A stretch of DNA of 19,749 nucleotides from an uncultured Phycisphaerales bacterium (GCA_903868035.1 CAIPTQ010000324.1:1-19749), one strand, 5' to 3'; positions 7,157 to 15,856 are shown, counted from the stretch's first letter. Numbers and translations are program-made. Notes: generated by a model not told the origin, from the letters alone.

Positions 7157-8397
7157 GCGAGCCCAATCCCAACCTCACCCCCGCACCCGCGCCTTCGCCC
7201 ACCCCTTTCCAACCCGTGCCCTTCGACCCCCGACCCACCATCGGCATCTCCATGGGCGACCCCGGCGGCGTTGGCGCGGAGGTCATCGTCAAGGCCCTGG
7301 CCGACCCCGAAATTCGCGGCCTCGCCCGCTATGTCATCTTCGGCCTCAATGAACTCATGGCCTACGTCGCGGACCTCGCCGAGATCGAGCCCTACTGGTG
7401 GCGCGATCAGCACGAGCGCTTCCCGCTCAACGGCGCGGTGCTGCCGGCACACTTGCAGGATAAGTATCCCCACGACGTGGTCGTGCTCGACTACGATGAG
7501 TTTTCCATCCTGGGCCTGGAACATCGCGGCGCCACCCGCGCCGGCGGCATCGCCTCGATGCAGTTCATCACCGACGCCATCAGCGCCGCTATGAAAGGCA
7601 AAATCGACGCCATCGTGACCGCCCCCATCTGCAAGGAATCCTGGAAAATGGCCGGCTTCGACCGCTGGCCCGGCCACACCGAACTCCTGGCCGAAAAAAC
7701 CAAGGCCCGCCGCTACGCCATGATGTTCGCCGCCCCACCCACGCAGAAGCAAGAAGTAAGATGCAAGAAGCAAGAAGAACTGCCGCAGACCGCCACCCGC
7801 CCTATCCCCTATCCCCTATCCCCTATCCCCTCTCACAAGGGCCTCCGCGTCGTCCTCTGCACCATCCACGAAGCCCTCTTCGACCTCCGCAACACCTTCA
7901 AAATCGGCACCGTCTTCGACCCCATCGACCTCGCCCACCGCGCCCTGGTCGATTGGTTCGGCATCCCCAACCCCCGCATCGCCGTCTGCGGCCTCAACCC
8001 CCACGCCTCCGAAAACGGCCTCTTCGGCGATGAGGAAAAACGCATCATCGAACCCGCCATCCTCATGGCCCGCCACCACGGCATCGACGCCACCGGCCCC
8101 TTCCCCGCCGACACCATCTTCATCAAGGCCATCCAGGGCCACTACGACCTCGTCGTCGCCATGTACCACGACCAGGGCCTCATCCCCGTCAAACTCCTCG
8201 ACTTCAATGGCTCCGTCAATATGACCCTCGGTCTCCCCATCGTCCGCACCTCCCCCGACCACGGCACTGCCTTCGACATCGCCGGCAAAAACAAGGCCGA
8301 CCCCGGCAGCATGAAGTCCGCCATCCTCATGGCCGTGGAAGTCGCCCGGCAACGAAAATCGCCCCCCTCGCCCACGGATACCGCCCCGCCCCTGTGA
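7153..8397 (+). CDS. pdxA: 4-hydroxythreonine-4-phosphate dehydrogenase with an in-frame repeat insert
   Basis: A 414-residue cytosolic NAD-dependent enzyme of the DXP-dependent vitamin B6 pathway. Motifs present are 'ISMGDPGGVGAE', 'TAPICKESW', 'GHTELLA', 'GLNPHASENGLFG' (metal-ligand His), 'MYHDQGLIPVKLL' and 'GLPIVRTSPDHGTAFDIAG'. The protein is longer than the roughly 330-350 usual for the family for two reasons: a Pro-rich N-terminal leader of about 25 residues, and an insert at about residues 198-228 between 'RRYAMMFAAP' and 'LRVVLCTIHEAL', where homologues have a short turn. The insert is encoded by two heptanucleotide repeat tracts and reads as Lys/Gln/Glu-rich then Pro-rich. All catalytic motifs flank it intact. 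The start overlaps the ribE stop by 4 nt. The related D-threonate/4-phosphoerythronate dehydrogenase family (PdxA2) is a less likely alternative. Confidence 0.93.
   Translation: MSEPNPNLTPAPAPSPTPFQPVPFDPRPTIGISMGDPGGVGAEVIVKALADPEIRGLARYVIFGLNELMAYVADLAEIEPYWWRDQHERFPLNGAVLPAHLQDKYPHDVVVLDYDEFSILGLEHRGATRAGGIASMQFITDAISAAMKGKIDAIVTAPICKESWKMAGFDRWPGHTELLAEKTKARRYAMMFAAPPTQKQEVRCKKQEELPQTATRPIPYPLSPIPSHKGLRVVLCTIHEALFDLRNTFKIGTVFDPIDLAHRALVDWFGIPNPRIAVCGLNPHASENGLFGDEEKRIIEPAILMARHHGIDATGPFPADTIFIKAIQGHYDLVVAMYHDQGLIPVKLLDFNGSVNMTLGLPIVRTSPDHGTAFDIAGKNKADPGSMKSAILMAVEVARQRKSPPSPTDTAPPL
7745..7779. repeat. purine-rich heptameric tandem repeat (AGAAGYA) in pdxA
   Basis: Five consecutive 7-nt units: AGAAGCA, AGAAGTA, AGATGCA, AGAAGCA, AGAAGAA. 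They are read through in frame and encode the Lys/Gln/Glu-rich half of the PdxA insert. Confidence 0.8.
7801..7831. repeat. pyrimidine-rich heptameric tandem repeat (CCTATCC) in pdxA
   Basis: Four perfect consecutive copies of CCTATCC (7801-7828) plus a partial fifth. It lies 21 nt after the purine-rich tract and encodes a Pro/Ile/Tyr/Leu segment. A gain or loss of one 7-nt unit would shift the pdxA reading frame. Confidence 0.9.
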
Positions 8398-8429
8398 CAC
8401 CCGCCACCCGCCGCCTGACCGGAGAATGC

Positions 8430-9311
8430 ATGTCCGACTACATCCATATCAACGGCCAACTCACCCCCTACGACTCCGCCGCCATAGCCCCCGGCGACGC
8501 CGGCCTCCTCCACGGCGCGGGCCTCTTTGAAACCATGCGCGCCCATAACGGCAAGGTCTTCCGCCTCCGCCAGCACCTCGAGCGCCTCACCCGCTCCGCC
8601 CAAACCCTCTCCATCCCCTTCGCCCTCGGCGAAGCCCTGCTCCAGGAGATGGCCGCCGACCTCCTCGACGCCAATGGCCTCGACGCCGCCGACGCCCGCC
8701 TGCGCCTGACCATCACCCGCGGCGACCTCCATGCCGCCACCGCCGAAGACCCCGTGCCGCCGGTGACCCTCATCCTCTCCGCCACCGCCTTCACGCCCTA
8801 TCCCGCCGAACTCTACGAAAAAGGCCTGCCCGTCGTCATCAGCGCCTGCAAACAAAACCCCGAAAACCCCACCACCGGACACAAAACCACCAGCTACTTC
8901 GACCGCCTCCTCGCCTTGCGCGAGGCGCAGAAACTTCACGCCGGCGAAGCCCTCTGGTGTACCGCCGGCACCAACTGCCTCGCCGAAGGCTCCATCTCCA
9001 ACATCTTCCTCGTCGATCAGGACGGCACCCTCTGCACCCCCCCGCTCACCATGCCCGACCACCCCAACCAGCGCCTCTGCCTCCCCGGCATCACCCGCCA
9101 GGTCGTCCTCGAACTGGCCACCGAACAAAACATCCTCCCCCACGAACGTCTCCTCACCATCAACGACCTGTTGGCCGCCAGGGAGGTCTTCCTCACCAAC
9201 GCCATCATGGGCGTAATGCCGGTGACGCACATTGAGAAGCATGAAGTGGGAGAAGGCAAGCCGGGAGCCCTCACTCAACAACTCGCACAGGCCTATGCAT
9301 GCCAATTTTAA
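8430..9311 (+). CDS. class IV PLP-dependent aminotransferase/lyase, probable aminodeoxychorismate lyase
   Basis: A 293-residue fold-type IV PLP enzyme. Visible are 'GLLHGAGLFETMRAHNGKVFRLRQHLERL' near the N-terminus, the PLP lysine in 'GHKTTSYFDRLLA' (Lys152), 'NCLAEGSISNIFLV', 'LCLPGITRQVVLELA' and 'EVFLTNAIMGVMPVTHIE'. The family includes aminodeoxychorismate lyase (pabC, folate synthesis), branched-chain aminotransferase and D-amino-acid aminotransferase. The 'EVFLTNAIMGVMPV' ending favours the lyase, but I cannot fix the substrate. The ATG at 8430 has GGAG 5 nt upstream and lies 32 nt after pdxA, so it is very likely the third gene of the ribE-pdxA operon. A lyase role would give an operon for riboflavin, pyridoxal phosphate and folate; this enzyme would itself use the PLP made by the pathway of its neighbour. 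Confidence 0.88.
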   Translation: MSDYIHINGQLTPYDSAAIAPGDAGLLHGAGLFETMRAHNGKVFRLRQHLERLTRSAQTLSIPFALGEALLQEMAADLLDANGLDAADARLRLTITRGDLHAATAEDPVPPVTLILSATAFTPYPAELYEKGLPVVISACKQNPENPTTGHKTTSYFDRLLALREAQKLHAGEALWCTAGTNCLAEGSISNIFLVDQDGTLCTPPLTMPDHPNQRLCLPGITRQVVLELATEQNILPHERLLTINDLLAAREVFLTNAIMGVMPVTHIEKHEVGEGKPGALTQQLAQAYACQF

Positions 9312-9331
9312 TCAATTCCCGCGCCCACCAA

Positions 9332-9355
9332 GCCCGGGGATTGCAATCCCCGGGC
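9332..9355. repeat. 24-bp perfect palindrome between convergent genes
   Basis: GCCCGGGGATTG is followed immediately by its exact reverse complement. It lies in the 107-nt gap between the stops of the aminotransferase (plus) and the giant gene (minus). It may act as a bidirectional terminator hairpin, but neither strand has a T-run after it, and a hairpin with no loop bases is unusual for that. An extragenic palindromic repeat or a protein-binding site is equally possible. Confidence 0.7.
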
Positions 9356-9418
9356 CTGCGCGAGCGCTATTATCGTGTGGCGCATATTTCAGGTGTTCCC
9401 CAACCGTCCTGCTTCCCC

Positions 9419-12400
9419 TCACTGCTTCGGCGGCGCCGCCTCGCGCACCACGGCCCCTTCGGTGTCGCTCAGGATCAACACCGAGAAGCGGTCCACATTG
9501 TCCAGGTCGTTGGTCGACAGCGACGCATACTCAAAGCGGCCGCGCAGGTCGGTGTAGCCGTCCTTGTAGTATTCGATCTGGCCGTTGCGCTTGCGGGCGT
9601 AGACCTTCACGTACACCTTGGGCAGGTCGGCCCCCGTCTTCTGGCTGGTGACGTGTACCTGGCCGTAGTTTTCCACCATCTGTATCGCCAGCGAGTTGGG
9701 ATAGTACGCCTGCGACCGCGTCACGCCGGCGGACGTGATCTCGATCATCACGTTGGCATTGGCGAAGCGCGCGGGCAGGTCGAAGGTGTTGGTCTTCTTG
9801 GTGGCGTCGAGCTTGACCACCGCGGTGTCGTTGGGCCGGATCGAGGAGAACTGGCCGCCAAAGCGCCCCAGGAACGGGTTCTGGCTGAACATCAGCTCGA
9901 TGTCCATCAGATAATAGTTCACGCGGGCTTCGGTCAGGTTCTGGTAGTCGATGGTGACCTTGCGGCTCTCCACCTTGAAGTCCAGGTTGGGCGCGGTGGC
10001 GGCCAGATTGCCCTGCTGCTGGTTGCGGTCCTCCACGCTGATGATCCTGCCGGCGTTGCCCTCGAGTTCGGCCAGTTGCACGCCCGCCGTGGCGAAGAGT
10101 TCGCGCCAGCGATCCACGGGGTAGTCCTTGTATTTGTCGATGATGGACCGGGCCACCTTGTGCGTGTCGGTGAAGAAATCCAGATACGTGCGGAAATAGT
10201 CGTACTGCAACTGCGTGGTCAGCTTGGCCGGATCGACCTTCGCGAAGAAGGTGTTGGCCTCGTCAATGCGGTCTTGCAGCAGCAGGTAATAGGTGACGGC
10301 CATCAGGTCGTCCTGGTCCATCGTGGGGCGATAGCGCTCGATGGCCATGAGGCGCTCGTACTGCTCGAAGAAGCGGTCGTTGACGATCTGGCGCAGGCGG
10401 CCCATCTTGTGCGTGCGGGCGTTGATCAGCGGCATGTATTCCAGGAACTGATAGCTGCGCCGCACGACCGGGTCCAGCGTGAGCAGCTTGCTGTCGATGA
10501 ACGGGCCGCAGGCGTTGGCGAACGCGTCGGTCTTCTGGAGGTATTCGCGGATGGCCGGGACGTTGTTGTTCTTCAGGCCGTAGGACCAGAGGGTGGCACT
10601 ATAGATATGACGCGCGGCCAGCAGGTCGGTCACCTGCTTAAAGTAGTCGGCATCCTTCATCCGCCAGGCGATGCGGTCCAGGTTGATGCGGTCCACGTTG
10701 TTGTCCTTGAGGAAGGTGAGCACCTGCTCGGGCGTGCCGTTCTGCGAGATGTAGTCCCAACTGGTCGTGTCGATCGTCGAGGGCGTATCGACCACCTTGA
10801 AGTTGGCGGCATCGGTGAAGGCGATGACTTTTTCGTTCCGCGCCACGTGGACGGGGTAGTGCTTATACCCCCCCGCCGCCGGGAAGTAGAAGTAGTATTC
10901 GATGGCCTTGGACTCAAAGGGGTTGACATCGGTGTGGATGCCGCGGGTGTACAGGCCGTTGCTGACGGGCAGCGCCCCCTGCGGAATTTGCAACAGCACG
11001 TCGAGCTTCTGCTTTCTGGACGTGGGGTTGGTCACCACGACCTGACAGCCGTAGACGACATGCGTGAGGAATTCAACGGAAACGTACTTGTCGGTTTTTT
11101 CGTTATCGACGTAGGTGTAGCGGTCGGAGGCGCGGAAAAAGTTCTGGCTCACCAGGATGGGCGTCTTGACGGCATCAATGGCGGCCTCGTTGGTTTCGCG
11201 GTGGTAGACCACCATGGGGCCGGGGGCCGTAAATGAGACCTTGCCGTCCTTGTGGGTGACGTCGAGCTTGGGGGATTCAAAGGGGAGGTCCAAAACACCC
11301 AGGGCCAGCATCATTTCGGAGAAGTTGCGGCCGGCCTCGGCGAGGTTGACGGAGAGGAAGCCGGTCTTGGTGGCGGCCGCGGCATAGTCGCGCCAGAAGG
11401 CGTTCACCGGCACCAATGCGGCGTTCTGGTTTTCAATGAGAATGTGATAGTAATTGTTTTCGGCCCAGTCCTCGGTTTTATCGACTTTGAGATAGAGTTG
11501 CTGGACGGTTTGCCGATAGGCGGCGTCTGCCGAAAGATAGCCCAGACCCGAACTATCCTTCATAGCTAAGGCTTCATCCAACATCGCCTTGTCGCCGGCA
11601 TCGAGGCGCATGGCCGGCGGGGTTGCGGCCGACGCCTGGGTCGCTGGTGCCGATGGCCTCGCCGCGCTCGGCATGCCACCTGGGGCGCCGCCGCCAGCAG
11701 CCCCACCGCCGCGTCCGCCGCGTCCGCCACCGCCACCGCCGCCAGCACCGCCGGCAGCAGCGCCACCGCCGCCACCGAAACCGCCGCCGCCATTCAGCGT
11801 GCCGCCAGAAACGGTGGTGCCTCCGGTGTAAGTGTTAGAACCATCCAGCGACAACCTACCGGAACCCGACAGCACCAGGTTGCCCTGGTCCAGCGCCCCG
11901 CCCTGCAGCGCCGTGCGGAAGAGGTAGTTGAAGCGTTCGATATCCGGGGGCAGCAGGTCATAGCGGTCCTTCACATGCCGCGCCGCCGCCGCCTGCTCGC
12001 CGGCGATGCGCTCGCCCAGCAGCGTGCGTTCGGCAATGTTCAGGCGGTCATACTCGGACGGCTTGAGGTATGCCGCCAGATCATCCTTCAGCAGATAATG
12101 ATCCATGAAGGTCTTGTCCTTCTTGTTCTTCAGGTACGGCACGATCACCGTGTTGAAGAATTCCGGATCCTTGCGGCTCAGGAAGAAGCTCAACTCGTGG
12201 CATGCATACTTGGAATACTTCTCCTGTTTCTGCGCCTTGGTCAGCTTGGGCCAATCCAATATAAAGCTGAACTCCGCCAGCGTGGGATCCTTGGACAGCG
12301 TGGCGTACAGCTTGTAGACCCGGGCGACCGAGTCATACGCTTCCAGCGCTGAGGAGGCGGCATCGTCGGAGGAATAGGCCGCGCCCTTCTGCACGATGGC

Positions 12401-15400
12401 GATCTGCTTCTGCTCGGTGAAGTGCTTGGCGATGTCCAGCGGCGTCTTGAGCCGCAAATCGCGCGGGGCCAGCGCCGTCTCGGGCAGCGTCAGCGTGCGC
12501 GCGACCGTGACGCCGAAATCCACGGCCACCACCTGAATATCCTGATGCTCGCCCAAGTCCTTGCGGTTGATGACCACCTCGCCTTTGTCGTTGGGCACCA
12601 GGTTGGGGATGACTACCGACATGGCGGGCAGGAAGTCCAGCGAGGAGTACGCGGCGCTCGATCCCTGCATCTGCCTGCCGCGGGAGTCGCTGGGCATGCC
12701 GCTGGAAGCGCCGTAGCCCGGCCCGCCGATGGGCGCCTGGCCGGCCTCGGCAATTTGCTTGCCGGTCTCGGTCTTGCGGATCGACCACGGATTAAGAATC
12801 AGGCCCGGCCGGGCCAGGGTGTTGCCCGGGAATATCTTGGCGTACTTGCGGTCCAGAATGTACCGGTATTCGTCGCCGATGTTGCGGCCCGCCACGTACT
12901 GGGCGTCCAGGATCGGCAGCGTCATGCCGCCGTCGGCCGGCGCGGACAGTCCGAGGCTGGCGTACAGCGGGAACTCGGGGACATACCGCGTCGCGACGAC
13001 GTGGACGCGCGTGAGCTTGGTGGTGTTGGTCAGTTTGATCGTCAGGTTGTTGGCGTCGGCCGCCACGTTGACGATCTGCAGCGGGGCGGGATCGCGCTGC
13101 TGCAGGAACCGCGAGCCGGCCAGCACCCACCCGTCGCGCACAATCCCCGGGGCAATGCGGATGGATACGTTCTCGCCCGTCTCCTTGTACCGCAACGAAT
13201 AATCCCCCGCGGGCAGGTCGTCCATGGTCAGCAGGCCGTCCTTGAGCTTCAAGGCGTTAAACCGGTTGGCATAAAAGACGCCGTCGCGCAGTTCCAGCAG
13301 CGACAGTTCGGACGCATCCGGGGCGGCCTTCGCGCCCATGTAGGGCAGCGTGACCGGTTTGCCCACGGCGGCATGGGCGGCGGGTATGGGCGAGTGCAGG
13401 TCTTTTACCGGCGACCAGGCGTGGCTCACGCCGCTCTCGGTCGCGGCCGAGAAGTTGACGATCCCCTCCAGGGCGCCCAGCGTGATGCGGCCCTTGGCGT
13501 CCGACTTGAGCGTGACTTGCACCGGCTGGCGGAAATCCTTGTGCTTCAAGGTCAAATTGACGGGCCGGTCCGGCAGCGCCTCGCCGGTCTTGCCCAGAAC
13601 ATCGAGCACATACTGCGTGCCGCCGGCCGCGGCAACATGCGACAGGAACAAATCTTCAATCTTGTCCGTGGCGTCAATGTTGTTCACCGTGAAGGTGCGA
13701 CCGTCCACCAGGTCCACGTTCTTGTTCTGGCTGATATTCTTCACCTGGGCCTTGAGCGTGAAGCTGACGGCGGAAAGGTTGTCCGGCACGAGGAAGTTGT
13801 ACGTCGTTTCGCGGTCCAGCAGCAGCGGGAAGTCGGGTATCTCCTTGGTGGACGGCGTGCCTTCGCGGTCGATCGAGGTGATGACCAGCGTGGTCTTCTG
13901 CAGCTTGGCGTCGTCCAGCAGCCGCAGGCTCGCCGGCTCCCCGTTGATCGAAAGCATCGGGCGAATGATGACCGAGGCCGTGCCCCCGCGGATGAGCTCC
14001 TCGCGATCGACGTGGAAGGCCGCATTGAACGTATAACTCTCGGCATCATGCGTGAAACGGTCAAACGAGGCGAAATCGCCAAGTTGCAGCACCAGCGCCT
14101 GCGGCCCCGGCGCGGTGGAATAGGGCACGATGATGCGCCCGTCATTGGCGGCGGCGTCGGCCTTGTATTCATGCCCGGCCATCCACAGTGTGGCCTCGGG
14201 GACTTTCTGGTTCTTTTCATCCAGCACGGTGAAGACATGCCCCGCGCTGCCCGACTGCTCCAGGTAATGCAGCTTCCCCTTGATGACCAAAGCCCGGCTC
14301 GAAATGCCATTGCCGATGAATTCGATCATGTACGCCCCGCGCTGGTTCAGCTTGGGGAAATCAAAATGCCGTTTGACGCGGCGCAATTCCGGCTCTTCAT
14401 ACGTAAGCACGGTTTCCTGGTTGGCGACCAAACCATCCAGCGGCATATCGGTGCCCAGTTCGCGCAGGTTCGTCTTGTAGTAACTTTGGGTGTTGATGTC
14501 GTAGACCTTCACCAGCAAGGTTTTGACATTCTTGACATACAGGTCCAGGGAAACGGGATCCTCCGGCTTGTAGAACTGCTTGTTGGTGTACGCGAATTCC
14601 AGGTCGATCCGGTCGCGCAGGCCCTGAAGATTGGAGGCCATGGCATACCATTTCGTCTGGTCCCCCACGCCGTTGACGATCTTCGCCTCGGCAAACGCCC
14701 CCTCCAGATACGTGTTGCCAATGTACGTGCGATACGCCTCAAAGTCGGCGGCATCCACGAAATAACGCAGCAAATAACTTCGGACCAGTTGTTCATCATT
14801 GCCGATGGGCCGGTAGGCGGTGCTCGCGAGATAGTCCGCGCCCAGGTTGGCCGAAGCGATGCGTGCCACATCCTGCTGCCGCATATACTCGCTGTTCATG
14901 TACCCGGCGTTTTTGGGCAACTGGATATACAGCATGAAGCGGTCTTTGTCCCAGACGTCCTGCGTGCGGTCGAAGACGAGGCGCTGGTAAAGAATGTGGG
15001 CCTTGAGCGAGTTGTGTACCGGCCCCAGGCGCGACGCGAACGCCCACAGGCGGTCCAGGTAATCCTTCTGTTCCTGGGGTTCGTGCTGCCAGTCCACGCC
15101 GTTGGCGGGGCGGAGGCGCGCGAGGTAGGCGTTGACGAAGTTGCTGTCGTTGAGGATGGCCGGGCGGATGCTGATCAGATCATCGAGTTGGGATTTCAGC
15201 ATCTGGCGGTGGATGTTCAGCGAGAAGTTGCCCGAGCCGTAAATGGTGCCCAGATCGCGATTGACCAGCGCCACCAGGCCGGGAAGATCGGGCCGTTCCA
15301 GCCGGGAGAGATATTCGTGAAGGCGTTGATCGCTCAAGGTGGTGGCATCCAACCAGTCGAGCGCGGAGTTCTCAAAACCTTCCAGGCGGTCGGTAAAGCG

Positions 15401-15856
15401 CGCCAGGGCGTCCGCCATCAGCGTGGCGCGGCTGATGCGCGCCGGGTCCAGCGCGGTGGGCAGCGCCCGCTGCTGGTCGAGGGTCTGGCGCTCGTGGTTA
15501 AATGTGAGATTTAACCGCTGAATGATGAAATTAAGCGAATTTTGCGGGGTTTTTTCGTAATTTATAAGCGCCTGCCGGTTCTCCATTTCACGTATTCGCG
15601 GGTCGGAACCCCGCCCATGCCGCGAAATCCACTCCGCCAGCATCTGGTCCGCCTTCGCCAAATCCCCAGTGTTTTCGGCCTGCAAACAACTGTAATAATA
15701 GTAATCCGGCGTCCCCGGAATAAGCTGCTTGAGCGGCACGCTCCGATCCGGGGCCAGCGCAAAATCCTCCTCAAACCCAATTTGCCCGCCAAAAACTGAC
15801 CCCGCCAAACCCGCCACCACCGCGGCGGTCAGCAACCGATGAATCGCACATTTCAT
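9419..15856 (-). CDS. giant exported macroglobulin-like protein of unknown function
   Basis: The 2145-residue product begins with a signal peptide (MKCAIHRLLTAAVVAGLAGSVFGG), so it is exported; no further membrane anchor is obvious. Residues about 30-400 are helical and contain an early tetratricopeptide-like stretch. About 420-530 ('FAYTNKQFYKPEDPVSLDLYVKNVKTLLVKVYDI' and on to 'RGAYMIEFIGNG') resembles a macroglobulin/MG2 beta domain, and more beta-rich segments follow to about 1000. I see no thioester CGEQ motif. Residues 1325-1355 form one PATR-type beta repeat and 1356-1416 a Gly-rich then Ala/Pro-rich linker. The C-terminal 80 residues (GQVHVTSQKTGADLPKVYVKVYAR...DGYTDLRGRFEYASL) look like a carboxypeptidase-regulatory or Ig-like beta sandwich that may bind cell-surface material. 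The ATG at 15856 has an AGGGG Shine-Dalgarno 6 nt upstream; an upstream ATG would add 11 residues before the signal peptide. A structural, adhesive or macroglobulin-type protective role is conjecture. Confidence 0.8.
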   Translation of the reverse strand: MKCAIHRLLTAAVVAGLAGSVFGGQIGFEEDFALAPDRSVPLKQLIPGTPDYYYYSCLQAENTGDLAKADQMLAEWISRHGRGSDPRIREMENRQALINYEKTPQNSLNFIIQRLNLTFNHERQTLDQQRALPTALDPARISRATLMADALARFTDRLEGFENSALDWLDATTLSDQRLHEYLSRLERPDLPGLVALVNRDLGTIYGSGNFSLNIHRQMLKSQLDDLISIRPAILNDSNFVNAYLARLRPANGVDWQHEPQEQKDYLDRLWAFASRLGPVHNSLKAHILYQRLVFDRTQDVWDKDRFMLYIQLPKNAGYMNSEYMRQQDVARIASANLGADYLASTAYRPIGNDEQLVRSYLLRYFVDAADFEAYRTYIGNTYLEGAFAEAKIVNGVGDQTKWYAMASNLQGLRDRIDLEFAYTNKQFYKPEDPVSLDLYVKNVKTLLVKVYDINTQSYYKTNLRELGTDMPLDGLVANQETVLTYEEPELRRVKRHFDFPKLNQRGAYMIEFIGNGISSRALVIKGKLHYLEQSGSAGHVFTVLDEKNQKVPEATLWMAGHEYKADAAANDGRIIVPYSTAPGPQALVLQLGDFASFDRFTHDAESYTFNAAFHVDREELIRGGTASVIIRPMLSINGEPASLRLLDDAKLQKTTLVITSIDREGTPSTKEIPDFPLLLDRETTYNFLVPDNLSAVSFTLKAQVKNISQNKNVDLVDGRTFTVNNIDATDKIEDLFLSHVAAAGGTQYVLDVLGKTGEALPDRPVNLTLKHKDFRQPVQVTLKSDAKGRITLGALEGIVNFSAATESGVSHAWSPVKDLHSPIPAAHAAVGKPVTLPYMGAKAAPDASELSLLELRDGVFYANRFNALKLKDGLLTMDDLPAGDYSLRYKETGENVSIRIAPGIVRDGWVLAGSRFLQQRDPAPLQIVNVAADANNLTIKLTNTTKLTRVHVVATRYVPEFPLYASLGLSAPADGGMTLPILDAQYVAGRNIGDEYRYILDRKYAKIFPGNTLARPGLILNPWSIRKTETGKQIAEAGQAPIGGPGYGASSGMPSDSRGRQMQGSSAAYSSLDFLPAMSVVIPNLVPNDKGEVVINRKDLGEHQDIQVVAVDFGVTVARTLTLPETALAPRDLRLKTPLDIAKHFTEQKQIAIVQKGAAYSSDDAASSALEAYDSVARVYKLYATLSKDPTLAEFSFILDWPKLTKAQKQEKYSKYACHELSFFLSRKDPEFFNTVIVPYLKNKKDKTFMDHYLLKDDLAAYLKPSEYDRLNIAERTLLGERIAGEQAAAARHVKDRYDLLPPDIERFNYLFRTALQGGALDQGNLVLSGSGRLSLDGSNTYTGGTTVSGGTLNGGGGFGGGGGAAAGGAGGGGGGGRGGRGGGAAGGGAPGGMPSAARPSAPATQASAATPPAMRLDAGDKAMLDEALAMKDSSGLGYLSADAAYRQTVQQLYLKVDKTEDWAENNYYHILIENQNAALVPVNAFWRDYAAAATKTGFLSVNLAEAGRNFSEMMLALGVLDLPFESPKLDVTHKDGKVSFTAPGPMVVYHRETNEAAIDAVKTPILVSQNFFRASDRYTYVDNEKTDKYVSVEFLTHVVYGCQVVVTNPTSRKQKLDVLLQIPQGALPVSNGLYTRGIHTDVNPFESKAIEYYFYFPAAGGYKHYPVHVARNEKVIAFTDAANFKVVDTPSTIDTTSWDYISQNGTPEQVLTFLKDNNVDRINLDRIAWRMKDADYFKQVTDLLAARHIYSATLWSYGLKNNNVPAIREYLQKTDAFANACGPFIDSKLLTLDPVVRRSYQFLEYMPLINARTHKMGRLRQIVNDRFFEQYERLMAIERYRPTMDQDDLMAVTYYLLLQDRIDEANTFFAKVDPAKLTTQLQYDYFRTYLDFFTDTHKVARSIIDKYKDYPVDRWRELFATAGVQLAELEGNAGRIISVEDRNQQQGNLAATAPNLDFKVESRKVTIDYQNLTEARVNYYLMDIELMFSQNPFLGRFGGQFSSIRPNDTAVVKLDATKKTNTFDLPARFANANVMIEITSAGVTRSQAYYPNSLAIQMVENYGQVHVTSQKTGADLPKVYVKVYARKRNGQIEYYKDGYTDLRGRFEYASLSTNDLDNVDRFSVLILSDTEGAVVREAAPPKQ
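11609..11791 (-). repeat. Gly-rich low-complexity tract in the giant gene
   Basis: It encodes residues 1356-1416 of the giant protein: about 39 residues mostly Gly with some Ala and Arg, then an Ala/Pro/Ser/Thr linker. The DNA is a run of GGC/GGT-type codons prone to slippage. It directly follows the PATR repeat and probably forms a flexible linker between the two halves of the protein. Confidence 0.85.
11792..11884 (-). other. single autotransporter-associated (PATR-type) beta repeat
   Basis: Residues 1325-1355 of the giant protein read GNLVLSGSGRLSLDGSNTY then TGGTTVSGGTLN. This matches the passenger-associated transport repeat pattern (G-x-L-x-L-x-G-x-N-T-Y-x-G-G-T-T-V-x-x-G-T-L), normally found in long arrays in autotransporter-like proteins. 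Here there is one copy, in a protein with no beta-barrel. Its codons (AGG, TTG, TCT, ACT, GGA, GTT) are AT-richer than the flanking GC3-rich codons. Confidence 0.75.

Noticed and set aside
7745..7831. CRISPR array
   Set aside because: The repeat units are 7 nt and contiguous without spacers, and they lie inside a coding frame.
8142..9305. 387-codon open frame on the minus strand
   Set aside because: It is antisense to pdxA and the aminotransferase; its Gly/Glu/Val-rich sequence mirrors GC3-rich codons and contains no motif.
9299..11236. 645-codon open frame on the plus strand
   Set aside because: It is antisense to the 3' part of the giant gene and overlaps the end of the aminotransferase. 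Its low-complexity Val/Leu/Gly/His composition is typical of a shadow frame.
12422..15514. 1030-codon open frame on the plus strand
   Set aside because: It is exactly antisense to the giant gene, is rich in Arg/Gln/His/Val from mirrored GC3-biased codons, and has no domain, ribosome binding site or promoter.
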